From assembly GCA_024279745.1 (NCBI GenBank), contig JAJRRE010000153.1, positions 1 through 7,233 of the forward strand: 7,233 nucleotides of DNA, in the 5' to 3' direction. Every line of letters starts with the position of its first letter. Within the stretch, counting starts at the first letter, position 1. Under the pieces are notes generated by a model. The model saw only the letters and a list, made by a program, of their open reading frames with translations. It ran no database searches and was not told where the DNA came from. This document shows, in pieces, positions 1 to 6,027 of the stretch. The position numbers were made by a program, and so were the translations under genes. The DNA comes from Alphaproteobacteria bacterium (GTDB taxonomy: Bacteria; Pseudomonadota; Alphaproteobacteria; Rhizobiales; Hyphomicrobiaceae).

Positions 1-768
1 CACCGCCAGAAATGTTGTGATCGAAGTTAGTACTGTGCGCGACAAGGTTTCATTGACGGATTTATTCAACAGCTCCAGGAAGTCCATCTTCTTGAATTTG
101 CGCAAATTTTCACGGATGCGGTCAAAGACCACCACCGTGTCATTGATCGAATAACCGGCCAGGGTCAGCAACGCCGCCACAATGGTCAGATCGAAATCCA
201 GTCCAATCAGCGAAAACAGCCCGCAGGTGATCAGAACGTCATGCACCAGCGCCAAAATAGCGGCAATGCCAAACTGCCATTCGAAGCGAAACCAGATATA
301 GCCCAATATGCCCAAAATCGCGCTCAACACCGCATACAGCCCGGCTTCTTTCAATTCGCCCGATACGGCGGCGCCAACCACCTCATTGCGCCGCAATTCG
401 ATCCCTTCGCCAAGCGCGCCAATCACTTTTTTGACCGCGGCCTGTTGCGCTTTTTCATTGCCTTTTTGCAACTCAACCCGGATCAGCGCTTCCGTGCCGT
501 CAGTGCCGATCGCTTGCACTTGGACATCGCCCAATCCCAGACTTCCGATCTTCGAGCGCAGGGACGCGACATCGACCGGCCCGGATCTGGCACGCACTTC
601 GAACAAAGAGCCGCCCTTGAAATCAATGCCGAAATTGAGCCCGTTCAAAGTCAAACTGACGAGCGAGAAAAACACCAGAACCGAAGACAGCAAAATAAAA
701 TATTTGCGCAAGTTCATAACGCGGAACAAGGTTCCGTGGGGCCAGAAGTCGATGCCTTTGAATGCCAT
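1..768 (-). CDS. secF: Protein translocase subunit SecF (3' end lost at window edge)
   Basis: SecF works with SecD in the inner membrane, using the proton gradient to help preproteins leave the SecYEG channel on the periplasmic side. Reading the reverse strand from ATG at 766-768 gives 256 residues with no stop before the edge. SecF proteins usually have about 310-320 residues, so roughly 55-60 residues, including the last two membrane helices, lie outside the window. Visible parts are TM1 (about 20-40), the signature FGIDFKGG (46-53), a periplasmic domain (about 54-140), TM2 to TM4 (about 142-215) and the conserved LAGYSINDTVVVFDRIREN segment (203-221). An AAGGA lies about 12 bases upstream of the ATG, which is rather far. 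The gene starts 54 bp after the secD stop on the same strand, so co-transcription with secD is likely. Family assignment is secure; the exact start is slightly less so because a second Met occurs at residue 18. Confidence 0.95.
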   Translation of the reverse strand, partial: MAFKGIDFWPHGTLFRVMNLRKYFILLSSVLVFFSLVSLTLNGLNFGIDFKGGSLFEVRARSGPVDVASLRSKIGSLGLGDVQVQAIGTDGTEALIRVELQKGNEKAQQAAVKKVIGALGEGIELRRNEVVGAAVSGELKEAGLYAVLSAILGILGYIWFRFEWQFGIAAILALVHDVLITCGLFSLIGLDFDLTIVAALLTLAGYSINDTVVVFDRIRENLRKFKKMDFLELLNKSVNETLSRTVLTSITTFLAV

Positions 769-822
769 CTTGAATTCAGATCCTTAAAGTTCAGTGGAAC
801 GGGCAGCGCCTGTGCGAATGCT

Positions 823-2514
823 CTAGATTGGGGCAGGAACGGTGTTTGATTTCTTTTTCTTGGCTTTGAGCCACAACGAGACCAAAAGCCGTGTCACTGT
901 GAACGCTGTGAAGACTGTCGTCATGATCCCGAGCGACAAGGTCACCGCGAAGCCCCGGATCGGACCGGAGCCGAGCCAGAACATCACCAGACCGGCGATC
1001 AACGTTGTCAGGTTAGAGTCGACAATTGTACCCAGCGCTCGTGAGAAGCCTGAATCAATCGCCGCTGTTGGAGACTTGCCATTGCGTATTTCTTCGCTGA
1101 TGCGTTCATAGATCAACACATTGGCGTCAACGGCCATACCAACCGTCAGCACGATCCCGGCAATCCCCGGCAAGGTCAGCGTCGAGCCCAGCCAACTCAT
1201 CAATGACAAGATCAGTGCGATGTTGAGCCCAACGGCGATGATGGCAAAGATACCAAACAAACCATAGGCGAAAATCATGAACCCTATGACGGCTATTCCG
1301 CCGATGATCGCGGCGGTTTCGCCGGCCAGAATTGAATCATGGCCAAGACTGGGGCCGACAATGCGCTCTTCAATGATATCGAGAGACGCCGGCAAAGCGC
1401 CGGAGCGTACTTGAATGGCTAATCTGTTGGTTTGCTGGGCCGTGAAACTGCCGCTGATCTGGCCTGTGCCGCCCAAAATCGGTTCGCGAATTACCGGCGC
1501 CGAAATAACGCTGATTTCCTTGCGCTTGATCACGTCGCCCTTGGCATCGCGCAGGGGTTTGCCTTCGTTGTCGCGCTGCGTGACCAAACCGTTATTCAAC
1601 ACAATCGCAAAGCGGCGGCCGACATTTTTAGAAGTGGCTCGACCAAAAGCGCGCGCGCCATGTTGATTGAACCGAAACGTCATAACCGGCTCGCTATTGC
1701 GCGAATCAAATCCTGGCTGCGCATCGACCAGATCTTCACCCGACACTATCAACCGGTCCTGGATCAATTCGTCGCCGCCATCATTTGAAGGCAGGATAAT
1801 ATAACCCGATGGAATACGGGTTCGTTTTGCTTCCGCCGCCGTCATGGTCGGGTGGACAAACTGGAAGGTAAGACTACCGGTTTGGCCAATTGTGTCTTTC
1901 AGCTCTTGCGGATCGCGCACACCGGGGACCTGAACCAGAATACGGCTGGCACCTTGGCGCACAATATTCGGCTCTTTGGTGCCCAATTCATCGATCCGCT
2001 TGCGAACGGTCTCGATTGACGCGGAGATGGCGCTGCTTTCTTTGGCCTTTAGCCCCGCTTCGGTCGGCCTGACTTCGATCACACCGCCGGCGAGCTGTTT
2101 GATCTCCAAATCATAAGAACCACCTAACGAGCCGGTGCCGCCGATTACTTCTCGCAGACTTTGCAACTCTTTGAATGCACGGCCTAAATCGGATGTCTTG
2201 GCCGGGCGAACCCGAATGGCATTATCGACCACGGCTGGCCGCGCAGCCGTGTAAATTTTCGATTTGCGCAATTTGGCGCGGACATCGCCTTTGACGGTTT
2301 TGAGCCAGTCCTTGCGTAGTTCTTTGCTGTCCATTGCAAGCAATAGATGAGCGCCGCCCTGCAAATCCAGACCCAGTCCAATTTGTCTAGTCGGCAAGAA
2401 CCCTGGCCAGGACTTCAAACTATCCTTGTCAAAGAAATTCGGTATGCCGCCGAGCAGGCCCAGCAGGCAGATGCCGATAATGGTGATGATCTTCCACTTG
2501 GAAAAATGCAGCAT
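823..2514 (-). CDS. secD: Protein translocase subunit SecD
   Basis: SecD is the partner of SecF in the Sec accessory complex and belongs to the RND-like superfamily. The 563-residue product is complete. TM1 spans about 8-24 and is followed by the signature GLGLDLQGGAHLLL (46-59). A large periplasmic domain runs to about 395, and five C-terminal helices follow (about 400-418, 419-440, 446-468, 498-517 and 523-546). The segment TLPGIAGIVLTVGMAVDANV (447-466), followed by LIYERI, is the conserved SecD motif carrying the Asp thought to act in proton coupling. The IVDSNLTTLIAG stretch (497-508) is also typical. The N-terminus MLHFSKWK is the usual form in alphaproteobacteria and supports this start, although only a weak GA-rich Shine-Dalgarno precedes it. 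One oddity is a charged stretch of about 25 residues (310-335) between LNNGLV and ISAPVIREPI, where most relatives pass almost directly from one to the other. The gene follows yajC after 184 bp and precedes secF. Confidence 0.97.
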   Translation of the reverse strand: MLHFSKWKIITIIGICLLGLLGGIPNFFDKDSLKSWPGFLPTRQIGLGLDLQGGAHLLLAMDSKELRKDWLKTVKGDVRAKLRKSKIYTAARPAVVDNAIRVRPAKTSDLGRAFKELQSLREVIGGTGSLGGSYDLEIKQLAGGVIEVRPTEAGLKAKESSAISASIETVRKRIDELGTKEPNIVRQGASRILVQVPGVRDPQELKDTIGQTGSLTFQFVHPTMTAAEAKRTRIPSGYIILPSNDGGDELIQDRLIVSGEDLVDAQPGFDSRNSEPVMTFRFNQHGARAFGRATSKNVGRRFAIVLNNGLVTQRDNEGKPLRDAKGDVIKRKEISVISAPVIREPILGGTGQISGSFTAQQTNRLAIQVRSGALPASLDIIEERIVGPSLGHDSILAGETAAIIGGIAVIGFMIFAYGLFGIFAIIAVGLNIALILSLMSWLGSTLTLPGIAGIVLTVGMAVDANVLIYERISEEIRNGKSPTAAIDSGFSRALGTIVDSNLTTLIAGLVMFWLGSGPIRGFAVTLSLGIMTTVFTAFTVTRLLVSLWLKAKKKKSNTVPAPI

Positions 2515-2698
2515 GACGTCTCAGATCTCAATTTATTTCATTGTTGTCTTAGGGGCGATATGGGGATGGATTAGATGAATTGCCAGATCGAAATAGCCAC
2601 GTTGCGTGCGCCGACTAGCAAAGTTTACGTGTAATGCGGCCCATCGGCACAGTTTATGCCGCGTGTTCTGTCCGCCGTTTGCCCATCCCGTCATTCAC
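2515..2698. other. Intergenic gap between yajC and secD
   Basis: These 184 bases separate two genes of one conserved cluster. I see no open frame with protein character. Read on the minus strand there is a short inverted repeat, CGGCA and TGCCG separated by seven bases (near 2645-2661), with no following T-run, so it does not look like an intrinsic terminator. I found no convincing promoter for secD. The gap could hold a secD promoter or simply be spacer. Confidence 0.4.
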
Positions 2699-3040
2699 TT
2701 ACTTGCTTTTCACCGGTTCGGATTTTGAACGCACATCGGTAAGCGTGGACTTCAAAATCCGCACTTTTGTATTGTCACCGATCTCCACCAGCACTTCATG
2801 ATCGTCGACAACTTTTGTGACTTTGCCGATAATACCGCCAGCAGTCACAACCGTATCATTGCGCCGCACACTCGCGATCAATTCCTTGTGCTGCTTGACC
2901 CGCTGTTGCTGGGGCCGAAAAACGATGAAGTAGAATATGCCGAACATCAACAAGATAGGAAAGATGGAGACCATCATTTCGGCTATCCCGCCACCTCCTG
3001 CTGCACTTTGTGCATATGCCGGCGTAATAAATAGTTCCAT
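2699..3040 (-). CDS. yajC: Sec translocon accessory subunit YajC
   Basis: YajC is a small single-pass inner-membrane protein that associates with SecD-SecF. The 113-residue product has the full family layout. A short N-terminal segment with PAYAQ (7-11) is followed by a Gly-rich linker and one membrane helix (about 23-41), which ends in the hallmark YFIVFRPQQQR (37-47). The soluble domain contains VRRNDTVVTAGGIIGKV (58-74) and a VEIGDNTKVRILKS strand region (85-98). The tail is charged. The length is typical. The start is supported by AAGGA at 3044-3048, although the spacing to ATG is short (3 bases). It is the first gene of the minus-strand yajC-secD-secF set. The promoter should lie in the divergent region beyond 3040, but no strong -35/-10 pair stands out there. 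Confidence 0.96.
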   Translation of the reverse strand: MELFITPAYAQSAAGGGGIAEMMVSIFPILLMFGIFYFIVFRPQQQRVKQHKELIASVRRNDTVVTAGGIIGKVTKVVDDHEVLVEIGDNTKVRILKSTLTDVRSKSEPVKSK

Positions 3041-3458
3041 TGATCCTTGCCCGTCATTTTTGTGATTTGACTACTTAAGCATTCAAGCCGCTTTAACAAT
3101 CATGTCGCCCCTGGCCAAATTCGGTACTCACACTCGTCGCTATGCCCGATAAGCTGGCGATATACACCATCAAAACAATATCCAGTCGCTACCGCCGCGA
3201 TCAGATACCGCCGCAATCATACGCTTGTACTATTCAGACGCTCGTTCCTGTGATGTCGTTCACGACCAGCCCAACCCAAAATAAAGCGTGGGCATTGAAC
3301 AGCCCAAACAAGCGCCGACGGCTCTTGCGAACAATGCAAGAACTGACATGCGCTCAATGAGTTCAGGCGCGACTATAGGCATCCGCGGCCTCATTGCAAT
3401 AGCTGTAGCTAGGTTTTGGTACGTGATGCGGATTTGGTTGCGAATGCCGCAGCCGGTC

Positions 3459-3480
3459 ATCTGCGGGAGATCTGCGGGAG
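3459..3480. repeat. Perfect 11-bp tandem duplication
   Basis: The unit ATCTGCGGGAG occurs twice head to tail with no mismatch. An upstream CCGCAG at 3447-3452 is the reverse complement of CTGCGG inside each copy, so it could form a 6-bp stem with either one (loops of 8 or 19 bases). It probably arose by slippage. No function is evident. Confidence 0.85.
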
Positions 3481-3630
3481 AGAGCGGCTGGTCGGAGCTA
3501 TCCCCGGTTCGTACCCGGTCGAAGGCAAAAGCCAGCGGACCGCCATGCTTCGCTCCAGCTGTAAGCGCCTGGACGCCACTGCCTGATCGCCTACGTCCCG
3601 CGAATATTGAGCACAGCAACCGAACATATA

Positions 3631-3659
3631 TTGTAAAGACCAGCGTGGACACGTATTGA
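3631..3659 (+). promoter_or_regulatory. Weak candidate sigma-70-type promoter for the transporter gene
   Basis: TTGTAA (3631-3636) and TATTGA (3654-3659) are separated by 17 bases. They match the TTGACA and TATAAT consensus at 4 and 3 positions. Transcription would begin near 3666, leaving a leader of about 45 bases before the GTG start at 3711. Spacing and position are right but the match is poor, so this is only a candidate. Confidence 0.25.
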
Positions 3660-3710
3660 TAGGGGAAAATTCAGCCAAAATACGGATATTCCAGCCGGAG
3701 ACCAACCCTC

Positions 3711-4295
3711 GTGACCAATGAGATTACCGCATTACGCCGCCGCGAAGGCATTGTTTACCTAGTCGCTTTTTGTCTTTGTATCCCAGCTGCCAATTGGCTG
3801 ATCAATAATTGGGGGACAGTCTGCCCTCCCAATTCCCCTTGTTTGATCCCCGTTGCCCCTAATTTCAGTGGCGGCCTGTTAATGGCCCCAAGTGCCGTTT
3901 TAATGATCGGACTGGCTTTAGTTCTGCGTGATCTGGTGCAGCGGCGTTTGGGACTGAACTGGGCCTTGTTTGCCATCATTGTCGGCGCTGGATTATCATT
4001 CATGATTGCCCCCCCGGCTCTGGTCATTGCTTCGACGGCCGCTTTCTTGTTGTCCGAGTTGGCAGATTTGGCAATTTATACGCCGCTGCAAAAGCGCGGT
4101 CTTGTACTTGCCGTGATTGCCTCCTCGCTTGTTGGGCTGGTCGTCGACAGCGCGGTCTTCCTGCAATTGGCCTTTGGCAACCTGGATTTTCTGGCCGGGC
4201 AGGTTATCGGCAAAGCCTGGATGGTGCTGCTGGCAATTCCTTTTATTCTGCTGATCCGTCGCCGCGACCAACGTATCGGCCTGCAAGCCGCCTGA
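3711..4295 (+). CDS. VUT/YhhQ-family transporter, probable queuosine precursor (preQ0) importer
   Basis: This 194-residue integral membrane protein has about six hydrophobic helices (about 14-31, 57-73, 83-99, 103-120, 130-151 and 163-183). Family-typical landmarks are LRDLVQ (72-77), the SELADLAIYTPLQ segment (115-127), VVDSAVF (144-150) and GKAWMVLL (167-174). These place it in the VUT family, whose E. coli member YhhQ imports the queuosine precursors preQ0 and preQ1. The start is GTG: an in-frame TAG at 3660-3662 leaves no ATG upstream, GGAG at 3697-3700 lies 10 bases before the GTG, and the next in-frame Met is at residue 58, inside helix 2. queF follows 93 bp downstream on the same strand, which favours preQ0 as the substrate, since QueF is the enzyme that consumes it. 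The family is seen in the sequence; the substrate is inferred from family and neighbour. Confidence 0.85.
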   Translation: MTNEITALRRREGIVYLVAFCLCIPAANWLINNWGTVCPPNSPCLIPVAPNFSGGLLMAPSAVLMIGLALVLRDLVQRRLGLNWALFAIIVGAGLSFMIAPPALVIASTAAFLLSELADLAIYTPLQKRGLVLAVIASSLVGLVVDSAVFLQLAFGNLDFLAGQVIGKAWMVLLAIPFILLIRRRDQRIGLQAA

Positions 4296-4365
4296 ACGAG
4301 CTGATCGAAGCCCCGTGCTTTGAGAAACCCCTGCCCTTGTGAAGCCTCCTGCCATTGAAGCCCCC

Positions 4366-4380
4366 TCCCCCAAGAAGGGA
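4366..4380 (+). promoter_or_regulatory. queF Shine-Dalgarno inside a small potential hairpin
   Basis: AAGGGA (4375-4380) is a strong ribosome binding site 8 bases before the queF ATG, and it decides against the out-of-frame ATG at 4382. TCCC at 4366-4369 is complementary to GGGA at 4377-4380 with a 7-base loop, so the site could be partly masked. The C-rich tract 4361-4371 offers other registers. The stem is only 4 bp, so regulation by it is speculative. Confidence 0.4.
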
Positions 4381-4388
4381 CATGCCCC

Positions 4389-4853
4389 ATGCCCCCCAAA
4401 GACCCGCCCGATGTTACCCTACTTGGTCAACACGTGGCCATGCCCGATAACCCCGAATCGGCGGTTTTGGAACGAGTGCCCAATCCGCAGGCCGACACCG
4501 ACTATGTGGCGCGCTTCACCCAGCCTGAGTTCACCTCGCTATGCCCGGTCACCGGCCAACCGGATTTTGCGCATCTGGTAATTGACTATGCGCCCGGTGA
4601 GTGGCTGGTTGAATCTAAATCTTTGAAGCTTTATCTCAGCTCCTTTCGCAATCACGGTGCATTCCATGAAGACTGCACCGTCGCTATTGGTAAACGATTG
4701 AATGATCTGCTTGAGCCCAAATTTCTGCGCATTGGCGGCTATTGGTATCCGCGCGGCGGTATGCCGATTGATGTATTCTGGCAAACCGGCGAATTACCCA
4801 AGGGCGTCTGGTTGCCCGACCAAGGCGTATCCGCCTATCGCGGACGCGGTTGA
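4389..4853 (+). CDS. queF: NADPH-dependent 7-cyano-7-deazaguanine reductase QueF (short, YkvM-like type)
   Basis: QueF reduces the nitrile of preQ0 to the primary amine of preQ1 in the cytosol, a committed step toward queuosine at the wobble position of GUN-anticodon tRNAs. The 154-residue product is the single-domain type. The catalytic Cys is C52 in EFTSLCPVTGQPDF, with the general acid D59 seven residues later. The QueF motif ESKSLKLYLSSFRNH lies at 75-89, and the substrate-binding H93 and E94 follow. Spacings from the Cys (+7, +41, +42) equal those of Bacillus subtilis QueF (C55, D62, H96, E97), so the enzyme should be active. The start is fixed by AAGGGA eight bases upstream. It sits 93 bp after the transporter gene and 26 bp before the DUF1835 gene, all on one strand, consistent with an operon. 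No preQ0-forming genes (queC, queD, queE) are in view, so whether the cell makes or imports preQ0 cannot be told here. Confidence 0.97.
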   Translation: MPPKDPPDVTLLGQHVAMPDNPESAVLERVPNPQADTDYVARFTQPEFTSLCPVTGQPDFAHLVIDYAPGEWLVESKSLKLYLSSFRNHGAFHEDCTVAIGKRLNDLLEPKFLRIGGYWYPRGGMPIDVFWQTGELPKGVWLPDQGVSAYRGRG

Positions 4854-4879
4854 TCTTGGCAAGTTAGAAGGAAGCTGAA

Positions 4880-5887
4880 ATGCCCGGCGAACTCATCATT
4901 ACCAATGGCGACAGCGCCGCGAACCTGTTGCAAGAGGCGAGCATCGGCGATGAACGCGTGCCCTGGCGCGACTCGCTACATGAAGGCCCGGTACCGCAAA
5001 CCGAAGACCTGGCAACTTTGTCGATCCGCCGCGCGAAATATCTGGCGCGCGGCGTTGCAGCAGATATCAAAGCAATCGAGAAAGACTTTAACGAGCGCGA
5101 TGCCCTGCTGACCAACAACCAGGATTTCAGCGACGTAACATTATGGTTCGAACACGATCTTTATGATCAGCTTCAGTTGCTGCAGATCCTCGCCTGGTTT
5201 GCCGATCACTGGCGCGATGACGGGCGGGTCTTTCTCGTGCAGACGGACGATTATCTGGGAATGCAGACGCCGCAAACCATTGGTCGCTTTGCCACGCAGC
5301 GCGCACCTGTTTCCGGCTTGCAATTGAGTATGGCCAAAGTCGCCTGGGCCGCTTTCCGCCATGACACGCCTGAGCCCTGGGCCAAACTTCTGGGCGAAGA
5401 CCTTGCCGCCTTGCCATTTTTAAAGGCAGCCGTGTTGCGCCAACTGGAAGAATTACCCGATGCGGGAAACAGCTTGTCACGGGTTCAAAACCAGATCCTC
5501 AAGGTCATCGCCGACGGCTCCACAACACCCGGGTTTAGCTTTGCGACTTACCTGGCCAGCGAAGAGGCTAAATTTCTTGGCGACACCAGTTTTTTCAAGC
5601 TGCTGGACGGTCTGGCATTTTGCGCCAAGCCGCTCATTGCCAAGGCTGAGAACAGAAATTTTATGACCACCGACTGGCGCGACTCTGCACAGCGCAAACT
5701 GTATTTCCAGGATCAGCTCACCCTAACGCCATTAGGCCACGACGTTCTAGCCGGGCGCACGGATTTTGCCGCGCTAAACGTCATTGATCATTGGTGGGGT
5801 GGCACGCATCTGACAACCACCAATTTATGGCGCTGGGACCGCGACGCAAAACGGCTGATCGCACCGTCTGCTGATCCTCCTTCATGA
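4880..5887 (+). CDS. DUF1835 domain-containing protein of unknown function
   Basis: The function is not known. The 335-residue protein has no signal peptide or membrane helix and is probably cytosolic. The N-terminal part matches the DUF1835 family: ELIITNGDSAA (4-14), VPWRDSLHEGPVP (27-39), a RAKYL element (51-55) and LWFEHDLYDQLQLLQIL (88-104). These Asp, His, Glu and Arg residues recur across the family and could form a catalytic or ligand pocket, but that is inference. QTDDYLG (121-127) closes the first half. The C-terminal half contains RQLEELPDAGNSLSRVQNQIL (187-207), KFLGDTSFF (231-239), LTLTPLGHDVLAG (280-292) and WWGGTHL with LWRWDRD (305-322). The pattern from 200 to 292 is reminiscent of a winged-helix fold, not verified. 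AAGGA at 4868-4872 sits seven bases before ATG. The gene starts 26 bp after the queF stop, so the two are probably co-transcribed, though a role in queuosine metabolism is not shown. Confidence 0.88.
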   Translation: MPGELIITNGDSAANLLQEASIGDERVPWRDSLHEGPVPQTEDLATLSIRRAKYLARGVAADIKAIEKDFNERDALLTNNQDFSDVTLWFEHDLYDQLQLLQILAWFADHWRDDGRVFLVQTDDYLGMQTPQTIGRFATQRAPVSGLQLSMAKVAWAAFRHDTPEPWAKLLGEDLAALPFLKAAVLRQLEELPDAGNSLSRVQNQILKVIADGSTTPGFSFATYLASEEAKFLGDTSFFKLLDGLAFCAKPLIAKAENRNFMTTDWRDSAQRKLYFQDQLTLTPLGHDVLAGRTDFAALNVIDHWWGGTHLTTTNLWRWDRDAKRLIAPSADPPS

Positions 5888-5903
5888 CGTCGCCCGTCAA
5901 TCC

Positions 5904-5919
5904 AAAAGCCCTCGGGGCT
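5904..5919 (-). terminator. Short GC hairpin with U-run on the minus strand
   Basis: AGCCC (5907-5911) and GGGCT (5915-5919) pair with a 3-base loop. Read on the minus strand the stem is followed by a T-run (GGGCTTTTGG), a weak intrinsic-terminator shape that could back up termination of thrS transcripts before they run into the DUF1835 gene. The 5-bp stem makes this uncertain. Confidence 0.3.
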
Positions 5920-5931
5920 CTAACCGCTGCC

Positions 5932-5958
5932 TCCGCGTCAGCCTGAGGCTGACGCGGA
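5932..5958. repeat. Perfect 12-bp inverted repeat between convergent genes
   Basis: TCCGCGTCAGCC (5932-5943) and its exact reverse complement (5947-5958) flank the 3-base loop TGA, giving a very stable hairpin on either strand. No T-run follows on either side. It lies 45 bp past the DUF1835 stop and about 70 bp past the thrS stop, so a shared transcript-end or RNA-stabilising hairpin for the two convergent genes is the simplest reading. A dispersed chromosomal repeat is also possible. Confidence 0.75.
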
Positions 5959-5966
5959 TTGGGTGG

Positions 5967-6001
5967 AAAAGCAAGAAGAATGTTCGCGCAACGTTCTTGC
6001 T
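5967..6001 (-). terminator. Probable intrinsic terminator of thrS
   Basis: On the minus strand, 26 bases after the thrS stop, AGCA plus AGAACGTT pair with AACATTCT plus TGCT around a 5-base loop, with one G-U pair and a 3-base bulge (about 12 bp in all). The stem is followed by TTTTCC, where the first T belongs to the stem. Position and shape fit a rho-independent terminator, but the T-run is short. Confidence 0.45.
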
Positions 6002-6027
6002 GGCTCGCCAATGTTACAGAAGCGGCC

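Larger units (their letters stand above)
3041..3710. other. 670-bp gene-poor divergent intergenic region
   Basis: The region separates yajC (minus strand) from the queuosine-precursor transporter gene (plus strand). Open frames exist on both strands, for example minus 3260-3652 (130 codons, GTG start) and plus 3288-3659 (123 codons). They overlap each other, lack a good ribosome binding site, and their translations show no domain or family motif I recognise, so I do not call a gene. No tRNA cloverleaf, transposase fragment or known riboswitch was seen. What can be seen is a perfect 11-bp tandem duplication (3459-3480), an inverted CCGCAG/CTGCGG pair next to it (3447-3466), and a weak promoter candidate near the right end. 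The yajC promoter must also lie here, near the left end. It may contain decayed coding sequence or an unrecognised small RNA. Confidence 0.5.

Noticed and set aside
241..849. Plus-strand open frames opposite secF and the secF-secD junction (241-849, 308-787)
   Set aside because: They lie antisense to a clear SecF frame, show no family motif and have low-complexity translations. They are shadows of the real gene.
3506..3516. T-loop-like GGTTCGTACCC suggesting a tRNA
   Set aside because: Position 58 would be T instead of the invariant A, the flanking bases do not form a 5-bp T stem, and no acceptor or anticodon arm fits.
3260..3652. Minus-strand 130-codon frame as a hypothetical gene or transposase remnant
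   Set aside because: It has a GTG start without a Shine-Dalgarno, no recognisable domain, and equally long frames overlap it on the other strand. There is no terminal inverted repeat or target duplication to support a mobile element.
4296..4388. preQ1 riboswitch before queF
   Set aside because: The pattern of the known preQ1-I aptamer (a short G-rich hairpin followed by an A-rich tail) is absent. The leader is C-rich and purine-poor. The transporter leader (3660-3710) also lacks it.
4339..4581. Plus-strand 80-codon frame starting before queF
   Set aside because: It begins with a GTG without a ribosome binding site, overlaps queF in another frame, and its translation is Pro-rich without recognisable features.
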